Positions 29,672 to 40,151 are shown, counted from the stretch's first letter. The stretch: 64,000 bases of DNA from Rhizobium laguerreae (GCF_002008165.1 NZ_MRDM01000008.1:62001-126000), one strand, 5' to 3'. Numbers and translations are program-made. Notes: generated by a model not told the origin, from the letters alone.

Positions 29672-30262
29672 GTGCTTATCTACGTGATCAGACACGGCCA
29701 GACCGCCTGGAATGCCGAGCGCCGCCTGCAGGGTCAGAAGGATATCCCGATGAATGCCACGGGCCTGGAACAGGCCCGGCAGAACGGCATCGCGCTTGCC
29801 GGGATTCTCGGCGACACGATCGACCAGTTCGATTTCGTCGCAAGCCCGCTCCAGCGCACACGCGCGACGATGGAAATCATGCGCACGGCCATGGGCTTGG
29901 CGCCGCTTGCCTATCGCACCGATCCGAGATTGGTGGAGATTTCCTTCGGCGACTGGGAGGGCTCGACGATCAAGGAGCTGAAGGCGACGCAGCGCGCGCG
30001 GGTGGCGGAACGCAACGCCTCGAAATGGGATTTCATCCCGCCCGGCGATGACGCGGAAAGCTATGAAATCCTCTCCTGGCGCACCGGCTCATGGCTGAAC
30101 TCCGTCGATCGTCCGACGGTCTGCGTGACCCATGGCGGCGTCATCCGCACACTGTTCCAGACGATCTCAGACCTGCCGAAGAGCAGCGCTGCGGAAGGCG
30201 CAATCCCTCAGGATCGAATCGCTAAGATCGATACCGCAGAGCGGAAGATCGTCTGGCTGTAG
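29672..30262 (+). CDS. Histidine phosphatase family protein
   Basis: A 196-residue phosphoglycerate-mutase-like phosphatase starting at GTG. The catalytic RHGQTAWN (His near residue 8), the second Arg in SPLQRTRATMEI, the acid EISFGDWEG and the second His VTHGGVIR are all present. The substrate is not predictable. It is close behind fabI and probably co-transcribed. Confidence 0.92.
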   Translation: MLIYVIRHGQTAWNAERRLQGQKDIPMNATGLEQARQNGIALAGILGDTIDQFDFVASPLQRTRATMEIMRTAMGLAPLAYRTDPRLVEISFGDWEGSTIKELKATQRARVAERNASKWDFIPPGDDAESYEILSWRTGSWLNSVDRPTVCVTHGGVIRTLFQTISDLPKSSAAEGAIPQDRIAKIDTAERKIVWL

Positions 30263-30271
30263 GCATCGCCA

Positions 30272-30292
30272 AGCCCGCCCCTCATCCGCTGC
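30272..30292. repeat. Fragment of mosaic repeat
   Basis: The sequence CCCGCCCCTCATCCGCTGCC matches the left end of the mosaic repeat but breaks off after about 20 bp, directly before the DUF1344 stop. It looks like a remnant. Confidence 0.5.
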
Positions 30293-30553
30293 CTATTTAA
30301 CGATGTCGAGATCGTTGATGACGCGCTTGCCGTCGACCTCGGTATAGAAGACGATCACCTTCACGCCGGCTTCGAGACCGTCGAAATTGAACTCCTCGGG
30401 CGCCTGATAGGTTTTGCCGTCATCGAGCGTCAGCACGAGGTTGGCCGTGTCGACCTTCTTGATCGTCGCCTCGACATCGGCGCTCTCGGCAAAACCGCTC
30501 ATCGGTGACAGGAAGCTTGCTGTTGCCAAAAGCGTGGCGACGACGAAACGCAT
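30293..30553 (-). CDS. DUF1344 family small exported protein
   Basis: An 86-residue protein with a signal peptide (FVVATLLATASFLSPMSGFA) and a compact beta domain (SADVEATIKKVDTANLVLTLDDGKTYQAPEEFNFDGLEAGVKVIVFYTEVDGKRVINDL). DUF1344 proteins are common in rhizobia and have no assigned function. It is monocistronic and convergent with the phosphatase gene. Confidence 0.9.
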   Translation of the reverse strand: MRFVVATLLATASFLSPMSGFAESADVEATIKKVDTANLVLTLDDGKTYQAPEEFNFDGLEAGVKVIVFYTEVDGKRVINDLDIVK

Positions 30554-30796
30554 GGCGACAATCCTTTAAGACGCTGCACGAGAACACGACCGGCCACAGA
30601 TAAGCTCCTGAATATGGCGAAAATTGCCCGTAAGAATGGCTTTTCCCGCCCAATTGATGAATAGGATTTTAAATATAATCAAAATGCCGCGTTAACCCGC
30701 GCTTTTTCCCTTCCCGCGATCTCTCGGCATCGCCGGCGGGCAATCGTAAATTAACCCGCGCGCCCTACAGTTGCTCGTCAACATGGGGGTTTCATT

Positions 30797-33700
30797 TTGT
30801 TATCCAGGCTCAGCGACAGCAAGCAGTTGCGGCGCGTGTTGAAGAATAGCCGCGTCTCGTTTCTGGTTTCGTCGCTTGTCGCCCTGGTCGTCATCATGGT
30901 CGGCTTCGGACTCGACCAGGCCAATACTGCGTCTCATGTGCGCGAACTTCATATCCGCACCGAAAACGAGACGAACCTCATCCGTGCCCGGGTCATGGCT
31001 GAGATCAATATGGACCTCAGCGTCGTCCGCGACCTGACGAACCTGATCTCCGTCAGCGCGGCAAACGGAGAGGAGATGGAACGTCAGATCAACTTGCTGC
31101 TGATCCAGAACCCGTCTTTCATTCATATCGCCGTCGCGCCTGATTTCATCATCCGCGACATCCACCCGCCGCAATCCGGCAACGAGCGGGTCGGCCGCGA
31201 CGTGCGCGAGGCTCTCTACTTCCGCCAGGCGATGACCGGCGCGACCGGCAACCAGTCGGCGCGCTTCTACGGCCCGATCAGCACCGACGGCCGGGACGCC
31301 TTCGCCATCTTCTTCCCGGTTTACGTCAAGGAGAACGGCCAGCGGCGGATCTGGGGGGCGGTCGAAGTCGCGATCGACCAGACGATGTTCTACCAGGCGA
31401 CCGGGCTGATGCCGGCACGCGACCGCGAAAACCAGGAGCGCTATCCGCATCTCGGCCATCTTTCGATCGCCATTCGCGATATAGGCTTGCCGACCGCCGC
31501 CAAAGCTCCTCCCCCGGCGCCGTTCTTCGGGTCCTCCGATATCGACGGCAGGGATCCGATGCGCCAGAAGATCGGCTTTGCCGGCGGCAGGTGGGAGCTT
31601 GCCGCTGTGCCGAACAGCGGCTGGAATGCGATACCTGAAAACCGCACCGAGCTACGCCTGATCATCGTTGCCGCCGGATTCATCATCATCGTGCCGATCT
31701 TCTTTGCGACCATGCTGCTCGGCGAGCGCAATCGCAACATCAACGCGCTGGAGACGCGCGAGGCAAAACTGCTGGAACTGTCGCAGCGGCTCAACCTGGC
31801 GCTGGAATCCTCCAATATTGGCATCTGGGAGTTGCAGGATGATTCGAACAGCCTGCTCTGGGACGCGCGTGCCGCGGCCCTGCACGGCAAACCGGCGGAA
31901 GAGGGAAGCCGGGTGCTCGACGAATGGCTGGCGGCGATCCTGCCCGAGGACCGCGACACTGCCGAAGTACATTTCTTCAGCTGCAGCATTGCGGGTGCCG
32001 CCTGCACGGCGCAGTACCGCATCCTGCTTTCCGACGGCGGCATCCGCCACCTGCGCTCGGTTGGCTCCTTCTATACGGATGCCGTCGGCGTCAGCAAGAC
32101 GATCGGCATCGTCTGGGACGTGACCGCAGATGCGGAGACCACCGACACGCTGCGCAAGGCTAAGGATATGAGCGAGGTCAAGAACGCCGAGCTGGAACTG
32201 GCGCTTGAAGAGCTCTCGAGTCGTGAGGGACAGCTCGCCGAGCTTTCCAGCCGGCTCGACCTGGCGCTCGATTCCTATCGGTGCGGCATATGGGAAGCGC
32301 GGCCAAGCCTCGGCGGCTCGATCTGGAACGAGCGGATGCACGAGCTCTATGGCCTTGCGCCGCGCAACGGCTTCATGACCGAAGAGACCTGGCTTGGCTG
32401 CATCCACCCCGAGGATCGGGCCTTAGCGCTCGAAAGCGCGCGCCACTTCAAGAAGAACGGCGACACGCACACCCTCGTCTGCCGCGTGCTCGTCGACGAC
32501 GGTTCGGTGCGTTATGTGCGCTCGGTGGGCAAGGTCCACCAGACGGGGACTGGCGAGATGAAGATCATGGGCATCGCCTTCGACGCCACCGAAGACGTGC
32601 TGATGACGATCCGGCTGAAGGCCGCCAAGGACGAGGCAGTCGCCAAGAATATCGAGCTCGAGCTTGTCAAGAACAGGATCGAGCACAATTCGCTGCATGA
32701 CCCACTGACCGCACTCGCCAACCGCCGCAAGCTCGACATCGCGCTCGAAAATCTCACCCAGGACGGCCGTCAGCAGCGGCAGAAGTTCTCGATCCTGCAT
32801 ATCGATCTCGACCGCTTCAAGGACATCAACGACACGCTCGGCCATGCCGCCGGCGATGCGATGCTGGTGCACGCCTCGAAGGTGCTCGCCAAGAATGTCC
32901 GCGGCAGCGATATCGTCGCGCGCATCGGCGGCGACGAATTCGTCATCCTTGCCCTCGATGTCGACGACAAGGAGATGGTGCAGCTTTCTACCCGGATCAT
33001 CGAGGAGATGCGCCAGCCGATCGATTTCCAGGGTTTTTCCTGCCGCTGCGGCGTGTCGATCGGTATTGCGCTCGCCAATGGCATCCATGTCGATGCGCGC
33101 AAGGTGCTGATCAATGCCGATATCGCGCTCTACCGCGCAAAAAGCACGGGCCGCAATCGCTTCGAATTCTTCAATCACAATCTCCAGGCCGATATCATCA
33201 ATACCAAGCGCACCGCCGACGAGATCCTCGCCGGCATCGACAATGGTGAATTCACCGCCTGGTATCAGCCGCAATTCTGCGCCCGGACGATGGAACTGAC
33301 CGGCGTCGAGGCGCTGGTGCGCTGGAAGCATCCCTCCAAAGGGTGGCTCGCCCCCGACAAGTTCCTGCGCATTGCCGACGAGATCAACGTCGTACAGATG
33401 CTCGACCGGATCGTGCTGGAAACGGCGCTGCGCGACAAGGTGCGCTGGACGGCGCGCGGCATTGTGGTGCCCAAGGTCTCGGTCAATGTTTCTGCGCGGC
33501 GGCTGCATGACGGCAGCCTGTTGGAATCGCTCGCCGACCTGCATATCCGTCCGGGTGAGATCTCCTTCGAACTGGTGGAATCGATCTTCCTCGACGAGAG
33601 CGAGGACGTCGTCTCGCAGAATCTCGAACGCATCAAGGCGCTCGGCATCGATATCGAGATCGACGATTTCGGCACCGGCCATACCTCGATCGTCAGCCTG

Positions 33701-33976
33701 TTGAAGCTGAAGCCGAAGCGGCTGAAAATCGACCGCCAGCTGGTGCAACCGATCGTCAATGCCTCGCAGGAGCGGGCGCTGGTCAGCTCGATCATCGAGA
33801 TCGCCCGCTCGCTCGGCGTCGAGACGGTGGCCGAAGGGGTGGAGACGGCGGCCCATGCCGCACTGCTGCGCGATCTCGGCTGCGATATCCTGCAGGGTTA
33901 TGCCTTCTCGCGGCCGCTCTCCTTCGACGATTTCACCAACGAAGCCACAGGAGCGGGGTGGCGGCTGGCGTCCTGA
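30797..33976 (+). CDS. CHASE-PAS-PAS-GGDEF-EAL cyclic di-GMP signalling protein
   Basis: A 1059-residue membrane sensor. TM1 is about 20-42, then a periplasmic CHASE-like domain ([20 protein letters not shown]), TM2 about 288-310, two PAS domains about 330-440 and 485-600, GGDEF with an intact GGDEF near 712, and EAL with EALVRW near 838 and DDFGTGHTS near 955. Both active sites look intact, so it may make and degrade c-di-GMP. Translation starts at TTG 30797 behind GGGGG; no in-frame ATG precedes TM1. The signal sensed is unknown. Confidence 0.9.
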   Translation: MLSRLSDSKQLRRVLKNSRVSFLVSSLVALVVIMVGFGLDQANTASHVRELHIRTENETNLIRARVMAEINMDLSVVRDLTNLISVSAANGEEMERQINLLLIQNPSFIHIAVAPDFIIRDIHPPQSGNERVGRDVREALYFRQAMTGATGNQSARFYGPISTDGRDAFAIFFPVYVKENGQRRIWGAVEVAIDQTMFYQATGLMPARDRENQERYPHLGHLSIAIRDIGLPTAAKAPPPAPFFGSSDIDGRDPMRQKIGFAGGRWELAAVPNSGWNAIPENRTELRLIIVAAGFIIIVPIFFATMLLGERNRNINALETREAKLLELSQRLNLALESSNIGIWELQDDSNSLLWDARAAALHGKPAEEGSRVLDEWLAAILPEDRDTAEVHFFSCSIAGAACTAQYRILLSDGGIRHLRSVGSFYTDAVGVSKTIGIVWDVTADAETTDTLRKAKDMSEVKNAELELALEELSSREGQLAELSSRLDLALDSYRCGIWEARPSLGGSIWNERMHELYGLAPRNGFMTEETWLGCIHPEDRALALESARHFKKNGDTHTLVCRVLVDDGSVRYVRSVGKVHQTGTGEMKIMGIAFDATEDVLMTIRLKAAKDEAVAKNIELELVKNRIEHNSLHDPLTALANRRKLDIALENLTQDGRQQRQKFSILHIDLDRFKDINDTLGHAAGDAMLVHASKVLAKNVRGSDIVARIGGDEFVILALDVDDKEMVQLSTRIIEEMRQPIDFQGFSCRCGVSIGIALANGIHVDARKVLINADIALYRAKSTGRNRFEFFNHNLQADIINTKRTADEILAGIDNGEFTAWYQPQFCARTMELTGVEALVRWKHPSKGWLAPDKFLRIADEINVVQMLDRIVLETALRDKVRWTARGIVVPKVSVNVSARRLHDGSLLESLADLHIRPGEISFELVESIFLDESEDVVSQNLERIKALGIDIEIDDFGTGHTSIVSLLKLKPKRLKIDRQLVQPIVNASQERALVSSIIEIARSLGVETVAEGVETAAHAALLRDLGCDILQGYAFSRPLSFDDFTNEATGAGWRLAS

Positions 33977-34197
33977 TCGCGGCCTGCCGATGCCCTCGCC
34001 TTGCCCCCTCCCCGCCTGCGCAGAGAGAGTGGTGGCACAATGGGCCGCCCATCCCCGACAACGAACGGAAACAGCATTTCCTGAGCTGCCGGTTTGTCGC
34101 AAAGAAAGGCTTTTGCCTCGGCGGTTTTTTGGCCTATGAGTGTCGCGCCTTTTCAAGCAATGGCGCGGCCGGCTTTGGCGCGCCACCGTGGGAACAC

Positions 34198-35295
34198 ATG
34201 TCACACAATACATTCGGTCACCTTTTCCGCGTAACCACCTGGGGCGAAAGCCATGGACCGGCGCTCGGCTGCGTCGTCGACGGCTGCCCTCCGGGGCTCA
34301 GCTTCAAGCTCGAGGACCTGCAGGTCTGGCTCGACAAGCGCAAGCCCGGGCAATCCCGTTTCGTGACGCAGCGGCGCGAGGACGATCTGGTGAAGGTGCT
34401 ATCAGGCGTCATGCTCGACGCCGACGGCGAGACGATGACGACCACCGGAACGCCGATCTCGATGCTGATCGAAAACACCGACCAGCGCTCCAAGGATTAC
34501 GGCGAGATTGCCCGGCAATACCGCCCCGGCCATGCCGATTATACCTATGACCTCAAATACGGCATTCGCGACTATCGCGGCGGCGGCCGCTCCTCGGCGC
34601 GCGAGACTGCCGCCCGGGTTGCCGCCGGCGGCATCGCCCGCCTTGTCGTGCCCGGCGTCACCGTGCGCGGCGCGCTGGTGCAGATCGGCAAACACAAGAT
34701 CGACCGCCGCAACTGGGACTGGGACCAGGTCGGGCAGAACCCGTTCTTCTCGCCCGATGCCGCGATCGTCCCGGTCTGGGAGGAATATCTCGACGGCATC
34801 CGCAAGAACGGCTCCTCGATCGGCGCGGTCATCGAAGTGATCGCCGAAGGTGTGCCGGCCGGCCTCGGCGCGCCGATCTATGCCAAGCTCGACCAGGATA
34901 TCGCCTCGCTGCTGATGTCGATCAATGCCGTCAAGGGCGTCGAGATCGGCAATGGTTTTGCCGCCGCCGAAACGTCAGGCGAAGACAATGCCGACGAGAT
35001 GCGCATGGGCAATGACAGCACGCCGATCTTCCTTTCCAACAATGCCGGCGGTATTCTCGGCGGCATCTCCACCGGGCAGCCGGTGGTGGCGCGTTTTGCC
35101 GTCAAGCCGACCTCCTCGATCCTGACCGAGCGCCAGTCGATCGATGCGGAGGGCAAGAATGTCGATATCCGTACCAAGGGCCGGCACGACCCCTGCGTCG
35201 GCATCCGCGCCGTGCCGATCGGCGAGGCGATGGTCGCCTGCGCCATCGCCGACCATTATCTTCGCGACCGCGGCCAGACCGGCCGTCTGAAATAG
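34198..35295 (+). CDS. aroC: Chorismate synthase
   Basis: A 365-residue FMN-dependent enzyme that makes chorismate from EPSP, ending the shikimate pathway. Motifs: [19 protein letters not shown], the [29 protein letters not shown] signature segments and the C-terminal [11 protein letters not shown] and [15 protein letters not shown] 34198 is where family homology begins; upstream in-frame codons to 33958 are not conserved. ribB follows after 12 bp. Confidence 0.97.
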   Translation: MSHNTFGHLFRVTTWGESHGPALGCVVDGCPPGLSFKLEDLQVWLDKRKPGQSRFVTQRREDDLVKVLSGVMLDADGETMTTTGTPISMLIENTDQRSKDYGEIARQYRPGHADYTYDLKYGIRDYRGGGRSSARETAARVAAGGIARLVVPGVTVRGALVQIGKHKIDRRNWDWDQVGQNPFFSPDAAIVPVWEEYLDGIRKNGSSIGAVIEVIAEGVPAGLGAPIYAKLDQDIASLLMSINAVKGVEIGNGFAAAETSGEDNADEMRMGNDSTPIFLSNNAGGILGGISTGQPVVARFAVKPTSSILTERQSIDAEGKNVDIRTKGRHDPCVGIRAVPIGEAMVACAIADHYLRDRGQTGRLK

Positions 35296-35307
35296 GAGCC
35301 TCGCCCC

Positions 35308-36411
35308 ATGTCTTATGACCAGAAGCGCGTCGTCGACGCCATCCGGGCCTTCGAGGCCGGCGAGATCGTCGTCGTCATGGACGACAATGACCGTGAGAAC
35401 GAAGGCGACCTGATCGTTGCCGCCGTGCATTGCACACCTGAGAAGATGGCCTTCATCGTGCGCCACACCTCCGGCATCGTCTGCGCGCCGATGCCGAAGG
35501 AAGAGGCCAAGCGCCTCAACCTCAACGCCATGGTGGCGGAAAACGATTCGGCGCATACGACGGCCTTCACCGTCTCGGTCGATTTCAAGCACGGCACGAC
35601 GACCGGCATCTCCGCCGACGACCGGACGCTGACGGTGCGCAACCTCGCCAATCCGAATGTCGGCGCCTCCGACTTCGTCCGTCCGGGCCATATCTTCCCG
35701 CTGGTTTCCCGCGAAGGCGGCGTGCTGATGCGCTCCGGCCATACGGAAGCCGCCGTCGACCTCTGCAAGCTCGCCGGCCTGCCGCTGATCGGCGTCATCT
35801 CCGAGCTCGTCAACGACGACGGCACAGTGACGCGCGGGCCGCAGGTGGTCGACTTCGCCGGACAGCACGGGCTGAAGCTCGTCTCCGTCGCCGATCTCAT
35901 CGCCTATCGCCAGCGCAAGGAAACGCTAATCGAACTCGGCACCAGCTTCGACATCGAGACGCCGTTCGGCAAGGCCAAGGCCCATACCTATTCCCTGCCC
36001 TGGGATCCGATGCAGCATCTCGCCGTCGTCTTCGGCGACATCCGCGACGGCGTCGACGTTCCGGTGCGCCTGCATCCGGAGAATGTCGCCGAGGATCTGT
36101 TCGGCAAGAACAGCCCGGTCGATTTTTACATGCAGAAGATTGCCGAGCAGGGCCGCGGCGTCATCGTCTATCTGCGCGAAGGCTCCGTCGGCGTCGGCCA
36201 TACCGACAATGGCCGCAAGGCCCGCAACCAGGGCCGCGAAGCCCATGCTGAAGCCCAGACCCGCGACAGCGAATGGCTGGAAATCGGCCTCGGCGCCCAG
36301 ATCCTCAAGGACCTTGGGGTGAGCTCGATCAAGCTGCTCACCAGCCGCGAGCGCCACTATGTCGGCCTCGAAGGTTTCGGCATCAAGATCAGCACAACGG
36401 AAATTTGCTGA
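35308..36411 (+). CDS. ribB: 3,4-dihydroxy-2-butanone 4-phosphate synthase with degenerate GTP cyclohydrolase II-like domain
   Basis: A 367-residue protein. The N-terminal about 210 residues are a full RibB (DDNDRENEGDLIVAA, the HTSGIVCAP loop, FRPGHIFPL equivalent VRPGHIFPLVSREGGVLMR), making the four-carbon riboflavin precursor from ribulose 5-phosphate. The C-terminal half has the RibA fold but not its zinc cysteines: the expected CxGD...RCDC region reads RLHPENVAEDLFGKNSPVDF. Cyclohydrolase activity is therefore unlikely. It is probably co-transcribed with aroC. Confidence 0.93.
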   Translation: MSYDQKRVVDAIRAFEAGEIVVVMDDNDRENEGDLIVAAVHCTPEKMAFIVRHTSGIVCAPMPKEEAKRLNLNAMVAENDSAHTTAFTVSVDFKHGTTTGISADDRTLTVRNLANPNVGASDFVRPGHIFPLVSREGGVLMRSGHTEAAVDLCKLAGLPLIGVISELVNDDGTVTRGPQVVDFAGQHGLKLVSVADLIAYRQRKETLIELGTSFDIETPFGKAKAHTYSLPWDPMQHLAVVFGDIRDGVDVPVRLHPENVAEDLFGKNSPVDFYMQKIAEQGRGVIVYLREGSVGVGHTDNGRKARNQGREAHAEAQTRDSEWLEIGLGAQILKDLGVSSIKLLTSRERHYVGLEGFGIKISTTEIC

Positions 36412-36416
36412 GGGCT

Positions 36417-36580
36417 CCTCCTCTTCTCCCCAGCGGGGAGAAGATGTCCGAAGGACAGATGAGGGGCCACACGGCACATCCTTCATGCTGCCCTTCGCTT
36501 GCGCTCAGCGCATTCGCGGCTTTGCCGCTCACCCCCTCATCTGCCTGCCGGCATCTTCTCCCCACTGGGGAGAAGGGATA
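36417..36580. repeat. Rhizobial intergenic mosaic (RIME-like) repeat, copy 4
   Basis: It has two CTTCTCCCC...GGGGAGAAG hairpins at its ends and ATGAGGGGC and CCCCTCATCTGCCTGCCGGC in between, giving a composite structure. It fills the gap between convergent ribB and the YcaQ-like gene. Confidence 0.8.
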
Positions 36581-36640
36581 CGTGGCAACGTCTCGGTCCC
36601 TTCTCTTGGGTAGGAGCAGGATATATCGGACGAAGTTCGA

Positions 36641-37837
36641 CTACCCCCTCCACCCCTCCAGAAACACGACCTTCTCCACACCCGCAAACCGCGCCAGCCG
36701 GTCAAGCTCCGCCTCCAGCCGCTCCAGCCGCCCAGCCGACGGTTTCACGCCGGGCTCCAGCCAGAGCCGCTTGACATCGAGCGTCGATTTCTTCCGATCC
36801 GCCTTCATGTCGATGCGGCCGATAAGACGGTCGCCTTCGAGCAGCGGGAAGACGTAATAGCCATATTCGCGCTTCGGCTCGGGCACGAAGACTTCGATGC
36901 GGTAGAAGAAGCCGAACAGGCGTTCGGTGCGATTGCGGTCGCGGATCATCGGGTCGAAGGGGCTGAGCACGCGGATGCGGGGCGGAGCATCGGGATAGCT
37001 GTCGAGCGTCGACGGGAAATCGGCAAAGGCCCAGGAGGGTCGCGCCTTGCCGTCGAGCGCTGGTTCGATCAACACTTCGGTCAGCTCCTCGCGATGGGCT
37101 GATACCCACGCCTTGGCCTCATCGGGCGAGACGAGGTTCCAAAAGGCAGCGATCTCGCCATGGGTAGCAAAGCCGAGGCGGGCAAGCGCGCTGCGGCAGG
37201 CCCAGTCGACGAATTCTTCGCGACTCACCTCCGGCTCGCGGAATTCGGCCGGAATGACCCGCTCGGTGAGATCATAGATCTTCTGGAAGTTCGAGCGGCC
37301 GGCGATGGCGAGCTTGCCGGTGTGCCAGAAATATTCGAGCGCCGTCTTGTTCGGATGCCAGTTCCACCAGCCGCCGGAAACGTGGCCGTCGGCCTTGATG
37401 TCGCGCGAGAGGATCGCGCCGTCGCGCCGCACGCGCTCATAGGTCTCCTCGAAAGCCGCTTCGAAGCCTTCGCCGCGCCATTTGCGCCAGCGCTCGATGA
37501 TCACCCTTTCCTGATGAAGGAACTTGTGCTTCCAATAGACGAAGAAGGCGCTCGGCAGGATGGAAGCATCATGTGTCCAGTGCTCGAACAGCGCGCCGTC
37601 CTTTTCGAGCAGCGCCTTCAGATGTTCGCGCCGGTAGGTCTGATTGCGGGAAAACAGGATCTGATGATGGGCCCGCTCCACCGTTTGGATGCTGTCCACC
37701 TGGACGAAACCCAGTTCATGGATGAGCTGCAACAGGCCGGCCTTGGTCAAGGCGCGGTTCGGCGGGGCGCTGAGGCCCTGTTTAGAAAGGAAGACACGGC
37801 GGGCGTCGGAATTGGAAAGCAGATTCGTCATGACCAC
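36641..37837 (-). CDS. YcaQ-like winged-helix protein (HTH_42, crosslink-repair glycosylase family)
   Basis: A 398-residue protein of the family containing E. coli YcaQ and Streptomyces AlkZ, which unhook DNA interstrand crosslinks. It has LGFVQVDSIQTVERAHHQILFSR at the N-terminus and the winged-helix core (FEHWTHDASILPSAFFVYW). The proposed catalytic QxQ/QxD region is present as QVDS. Two adjacent Met starts (37837 and 37831) are equivalent. It stands alone and may repair DNA damaged by an alkylating metabolite. Confidence 0.82.
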   Translation of the reverse strand: MVMTNLLSNSDARRVFLSKQGLSAPPNRALTKAGLLQLIHELGFVQVDSIQTVERAHHQILFSRNQTYRREHLKALLEKDGALFEHWTHDASILPSAFFVYWKHKFLHQERVIIERWRKWRGEGFEAAFEETYERVRRDGAILSRDIKADGHVSGGWWNWHPNKTALEYFWHTGKLAIAGRSNFQKIYDLTERVIPAEFREPEVSREEFVDWACRSALARLGFATHGEIAAFWNLVSPDEAKAWVSAHREELTEVLIEPALDGKARPSWAFADFPSTLDSYPDAPPRIRVLSPFDPMIRDRNRTERLFGFFYRIEVFVPEPKREYGYYVFPLLEGDRLIGRIDMKADRKKSTLDVKRLWLEPGVKPSAGRLERLEAELDRLARFAGVEKVVFLEGWRG

Positions 37838-37958
37838 ATCATAATCCGGAAAATCTTCCTAGCCACCCGATATCGACCCAATATCGCGGGCGAGATTGCT
37901 CTTTCATCATCACAGGTTCCCCGTATAGAAGCATTGCTGTTTGGGTTGCGCCGATGGC

Positions 37959-38137
37959 AGCCCCTCACCCTAACCCTCTCCCCGCCTGCGGGGAGAGGGG
38001 ACGTGCCAAACGCGGCGTCGAGGGTAAAGGAAGCCGGTGCGGCATATCCCCTTCTCACCGCGAGCGGGGGTCCGAAGGACGGGTCGAGACACGTGGCTCG
38101 ACCCAGGCAGAGGTGCCGGCAGGCGGATGAGGGGCAG
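37959..38137. repeat. Rhizobial intergenic mosaic (RIME-like) repeat, copy 5
   Basis: It starts CCCCTCACCCTAACCCTCTC and ends GGCGGATGAGGGGC. The arrangement is that of copy 1 in reverse orientation. It lies about 70 bp upstream of bioM, in the 370-bp gap expected to hold the bio promoter; nothing else in that gap is recognisable. Confidence 0.8.
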
Positions 38138-38207
38138 GCGGCGATCTCATGGGGCAAGGCGGCGAAGACGTACCAGGCCGCAAAACGTCGGCAGCGGGAT
38201 CGCATGG

Positions 38208-38897
38208 ATGCGAGGGATTGGTTTGGATATTCGTTTCGAAGGTGCCGGGGTCAGTTTCGGGGCACGGGTGGCGCTGCAGCCGCTGACGCTTGACATCAGT
38301 GGAAAACGCATCGGCGTCATCGGGCTGAACGGCTCGGGCAAGACGACCTTCGCCCGGCTGATCAATGGATTGGCCAAACCGTCGGTCGGCCGCGTCACCG
38401 TCAACGGTCGCGATACGAGCGATGAGAAGACTGCTGTGCCCGGTGTCGGTTTCATCTTCCAGTCGCCGCAGAACCAGATCATCCTGCCGATCGTCAAGGA
38501 CGACATCGCCTTCGGGCTGAAGCGGCGCGGCTTCACCAAGGCGGAGATCGAGGCGAAGGTCGAGGGCGTGCTGGCCCGCTTCGGCGCCGAGGCGCTGGCC
38601 GATCGGCGCGCGCATGAGCTTTCCGGCGGCGAGTTGCAGGTGGCGGCCCTTTGCTCGGTGCTGGCAACGGGGCCAGGCATTCTGATCCTCGACGAACCGA
38701 CTAACCAGCTCGACCTCAAGAACCGGGCGCTGGTCGAGAAGATCATCGCCGGGCTGCCGGAAAGTGCCATCATCATCACCCATGATCTGGACCTGATCGC
38801 CGATTTCGAGCGGGTGCTGCTGTTTCATGAGGGGTGGCTTGCCGCCGATGCGCCGGCTGCCGAAGCGATCGCCCGCTACAAGGAGATCGCCGCCTGA
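38208..38897 (+). CDS. bioM: Biotin transporter energy-coupling ATPase BioM
   Basis: A 229-residue ABC ATPase with Walker A GLNGSGKTT, Q-loop FIFQSPQNQI, signature LSGGELQ, Walker B ILILDEPTNQLD and switch His ITHDLD. It is the energising subunit of the ECF biotin importer. The start could be ATG 38208 or TTG 38223 (behind GAGGGA), which is nearer the usual MDIRF start. Its stop overlaps bioN (TGATG). Confidence 0.9.
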   Translation: MRGIGLDIRFEGAGVSFGARVALQPLTLDISGKRIGVIGLNGSGKTTFARLINGLAKPSVGRVTVNGRDTSDEKTAVPGVGFIFQSPQNQIILPIVKDDIAFGLKRRGFTKAEIEAKVEGVLARFGAEALADRRAHELSGGELQVAALCSVLATGPGILILDEPTNQLDLKNRALVEKIIAGLPESAIIITHDLDLIADFERVLLFHEGWLAADAPAAEAIARYKEIAA

Positions 38898-39505
38898 TGC
38901 AGTCGCTCTATGTCGAAGGCAACAGCGTGATGCACCGGCTCTCGCCGCGGCTAAAACTGTTGTCGCTGACGATCTTCGGCATCGTGCTGTTCATCACCGG
39001 GAACCTCGTCCTGCTGTCGATCGCCGTGCTGCTGACAGCGGTTCTCTACCGCATGATCGGCCTGCCGTTTGTGGATGGTCTCAGGCGGTTGCGGCCGATC
39101 TTCCTGACGATCGCGGTCGTCGCACTCTTCAACCTCATCTTCAATCCCTGGCAGGAAGCACTCGTGCCCCTGCTGCGGCTGACGGCGCTGATGCTTCTGG
39201 CCGCCACCGTGACGGCGACGACGTCGATCGCTGAGTTCATCGACGAGGTAACGGCGCTTGCCCGCCCGCTCGATCGCACCGGCTGGGTGCAGGCCGACGA
39301 TATCGGCCTGGCGCTTGGGCTGGTGCTGCGTTTCGTGCCGGAGATCGTCGGCCGTTATCAGGCGATCCGCGAGGCGCATAGGGCACGCGGGCTGAAGGTC
39401 CGGCCGACGACGCTGCTTGCGCCGCTGATCATCCTGACGCTCAGGGATGCGGATAATATCGCCGCGGCGATTGACGCGCGCGGCATTCGGCGGCATGTGA
39501 GTTAA
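38897..39505 (+). CDS. bioN: Biotin transporter transmembrane subunit BioN (ECF T component)
   Basis: A 202-residue membrane protein with about five helices (LKLLSLTIFGIVLFITGNLVLL and others). The ECF-T coupling motif is in REAHRARGLKVRP, with the second Ala-Arg-Gly box AIDARGIRRH at the C-terminus. It couples the BioM ATPase to BioY. ATG 38897 overlaps the bioM TGA. Confidence 0.92.
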   Translation: MQSLYVEGNSVMHRLSPRLKLLSLTIFGIVLFITGNLVLLSIAVLLTAVLYRMIGLPFVDGLRRLRPIFLTIAVVALFNLIFNPWQEALVPLLRLTALMLLAATVTATTSIAEFIDEVTALARPLDRTGWVQADDIGLALGLVLRFVPEIVGRYQAIREAHRARGLKVRPTTLLAPLIILTLRDADNIAAAIDARGIRRHVS

Positions 39506-39526
39506 CGATTGATAAACACGGAATTC

Positions 39527-40096
39527 ATGATGATGAGCACTCGCGACCTCGTTCTTACCGCCCTCTTTGCCGCAATCATCGTGGCGCTCGGCCTGCTGCC
39601 GCCGATCTCGCTCGGCTTCATTCCGGTGCCGATCACTGCGCAATCCCTCGGCGTCATGATGGCCGGCGTCGTGCTCGGCGCCCGGCGCGGCGCGATTGCC
39701 GTGCTGATTGTACTGGTGCTGGTCGCCATCGGGCTGCCGGTGCTTTCCGGCGGCCGCGGCGGGCTTGCGATCTTCGCGTCGCCAACGGCCGGCTTCCTGA
39801 TCGGCTGGATCTTTGCCGCCTTCGTCACCGGCTATCTCAGCGAACGGTTGGTCAACCATCAGCAATCCGGCCTGGTGCAGACGGTGAGCTTCTTCCTCAC
39901 CGCCATGGTCGGCGGCATCGTCGTGCTCTACGCCTTCGGCATCACCTATCTGGCGACCGTCGCCGGCCTCGGCTTCACGAAAGCCTTCGTCGGCTCGATG
40001 GCCTTCATTCCCGGCGATGTGATCAAGGCTTTCGTCGCAGCGCTGCTTGGCCGCGCCGTCATGGTCGGCTATCCCCTGTTGCCGTCACGCGCCTGA
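39527..40096 (+). CDS. bioY: Biotin transporter substrate-binding subunit BioY (ECF S component)
   Basis: A 189-residue six-helix membrane protein. The BioY signature is LPPISLGFIPVPITAQSLGVMMAGVVLGARRGAIAV, and the second conserved region is ASPTAGFLIGW with GSMAFIPGDVIKAFVAALLG. It captures biotin with high affinity. Three successive Met codons (39527-39535) make the exact start uncertain by two residues. A strong hairpin follows. Confidence 0.93.
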   Translation: MMMSTRDLVLTALFAAIIVALGLLPPISLGFIPVPITAQSLGVMMAGVVLGARRGAIAVLIVLVLVAIGLPVLSGGRGGLAIFASPTAGFLIGWIFAAFVTGYLSERLVNHQQSGLVQTVSFFLTAMVGGIVVLYAFGITYLATVAGLGFTKAFVGSMAFIPGDVIKAFVAALLGRAVMVGYPLLPSRA

Positions 40097-40129
40097 CGCA
40101 TAGGCCGGTCTTCTCTGGCGAAATGCCTC

Positions 40130-40151
40130 AACAGCCCCGGCGGGGGCTGTT
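40130..40151 (+). terminator. Terminator-like hairpin after bioY
   Basis: A perfect 9-bp stem, AACAGCCCC/GGGGCTGTT, with a four-base loop lies 34 bp after the bioY stop. There is no T run, so it may be a weak terminator or a 3'-end stabiliser. Confidence 0.5.

Noticed and set aside
34003..34150. Terminator or small gene between the GGDEF-EAL gene and aroC
   Set aside because: A weak AGGC/GCCT stem and a TTTTTT run exist, but the stem is too short to call. A fragment of the mosaic repeat also lies here.
32423..34213. 596-codon minus-strand frame opposite the GGDEF-EAL gene
   Set aside because: It is a shadow of the real gene and has no recognisable domain. The plus-strand frame has intact GGDEF and EAL motifs.
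37838..38207. BioR or biotin-responsive site upstream of bioM
   Set aside because: No TTATNNATAA-like palindrome was found in the gap.
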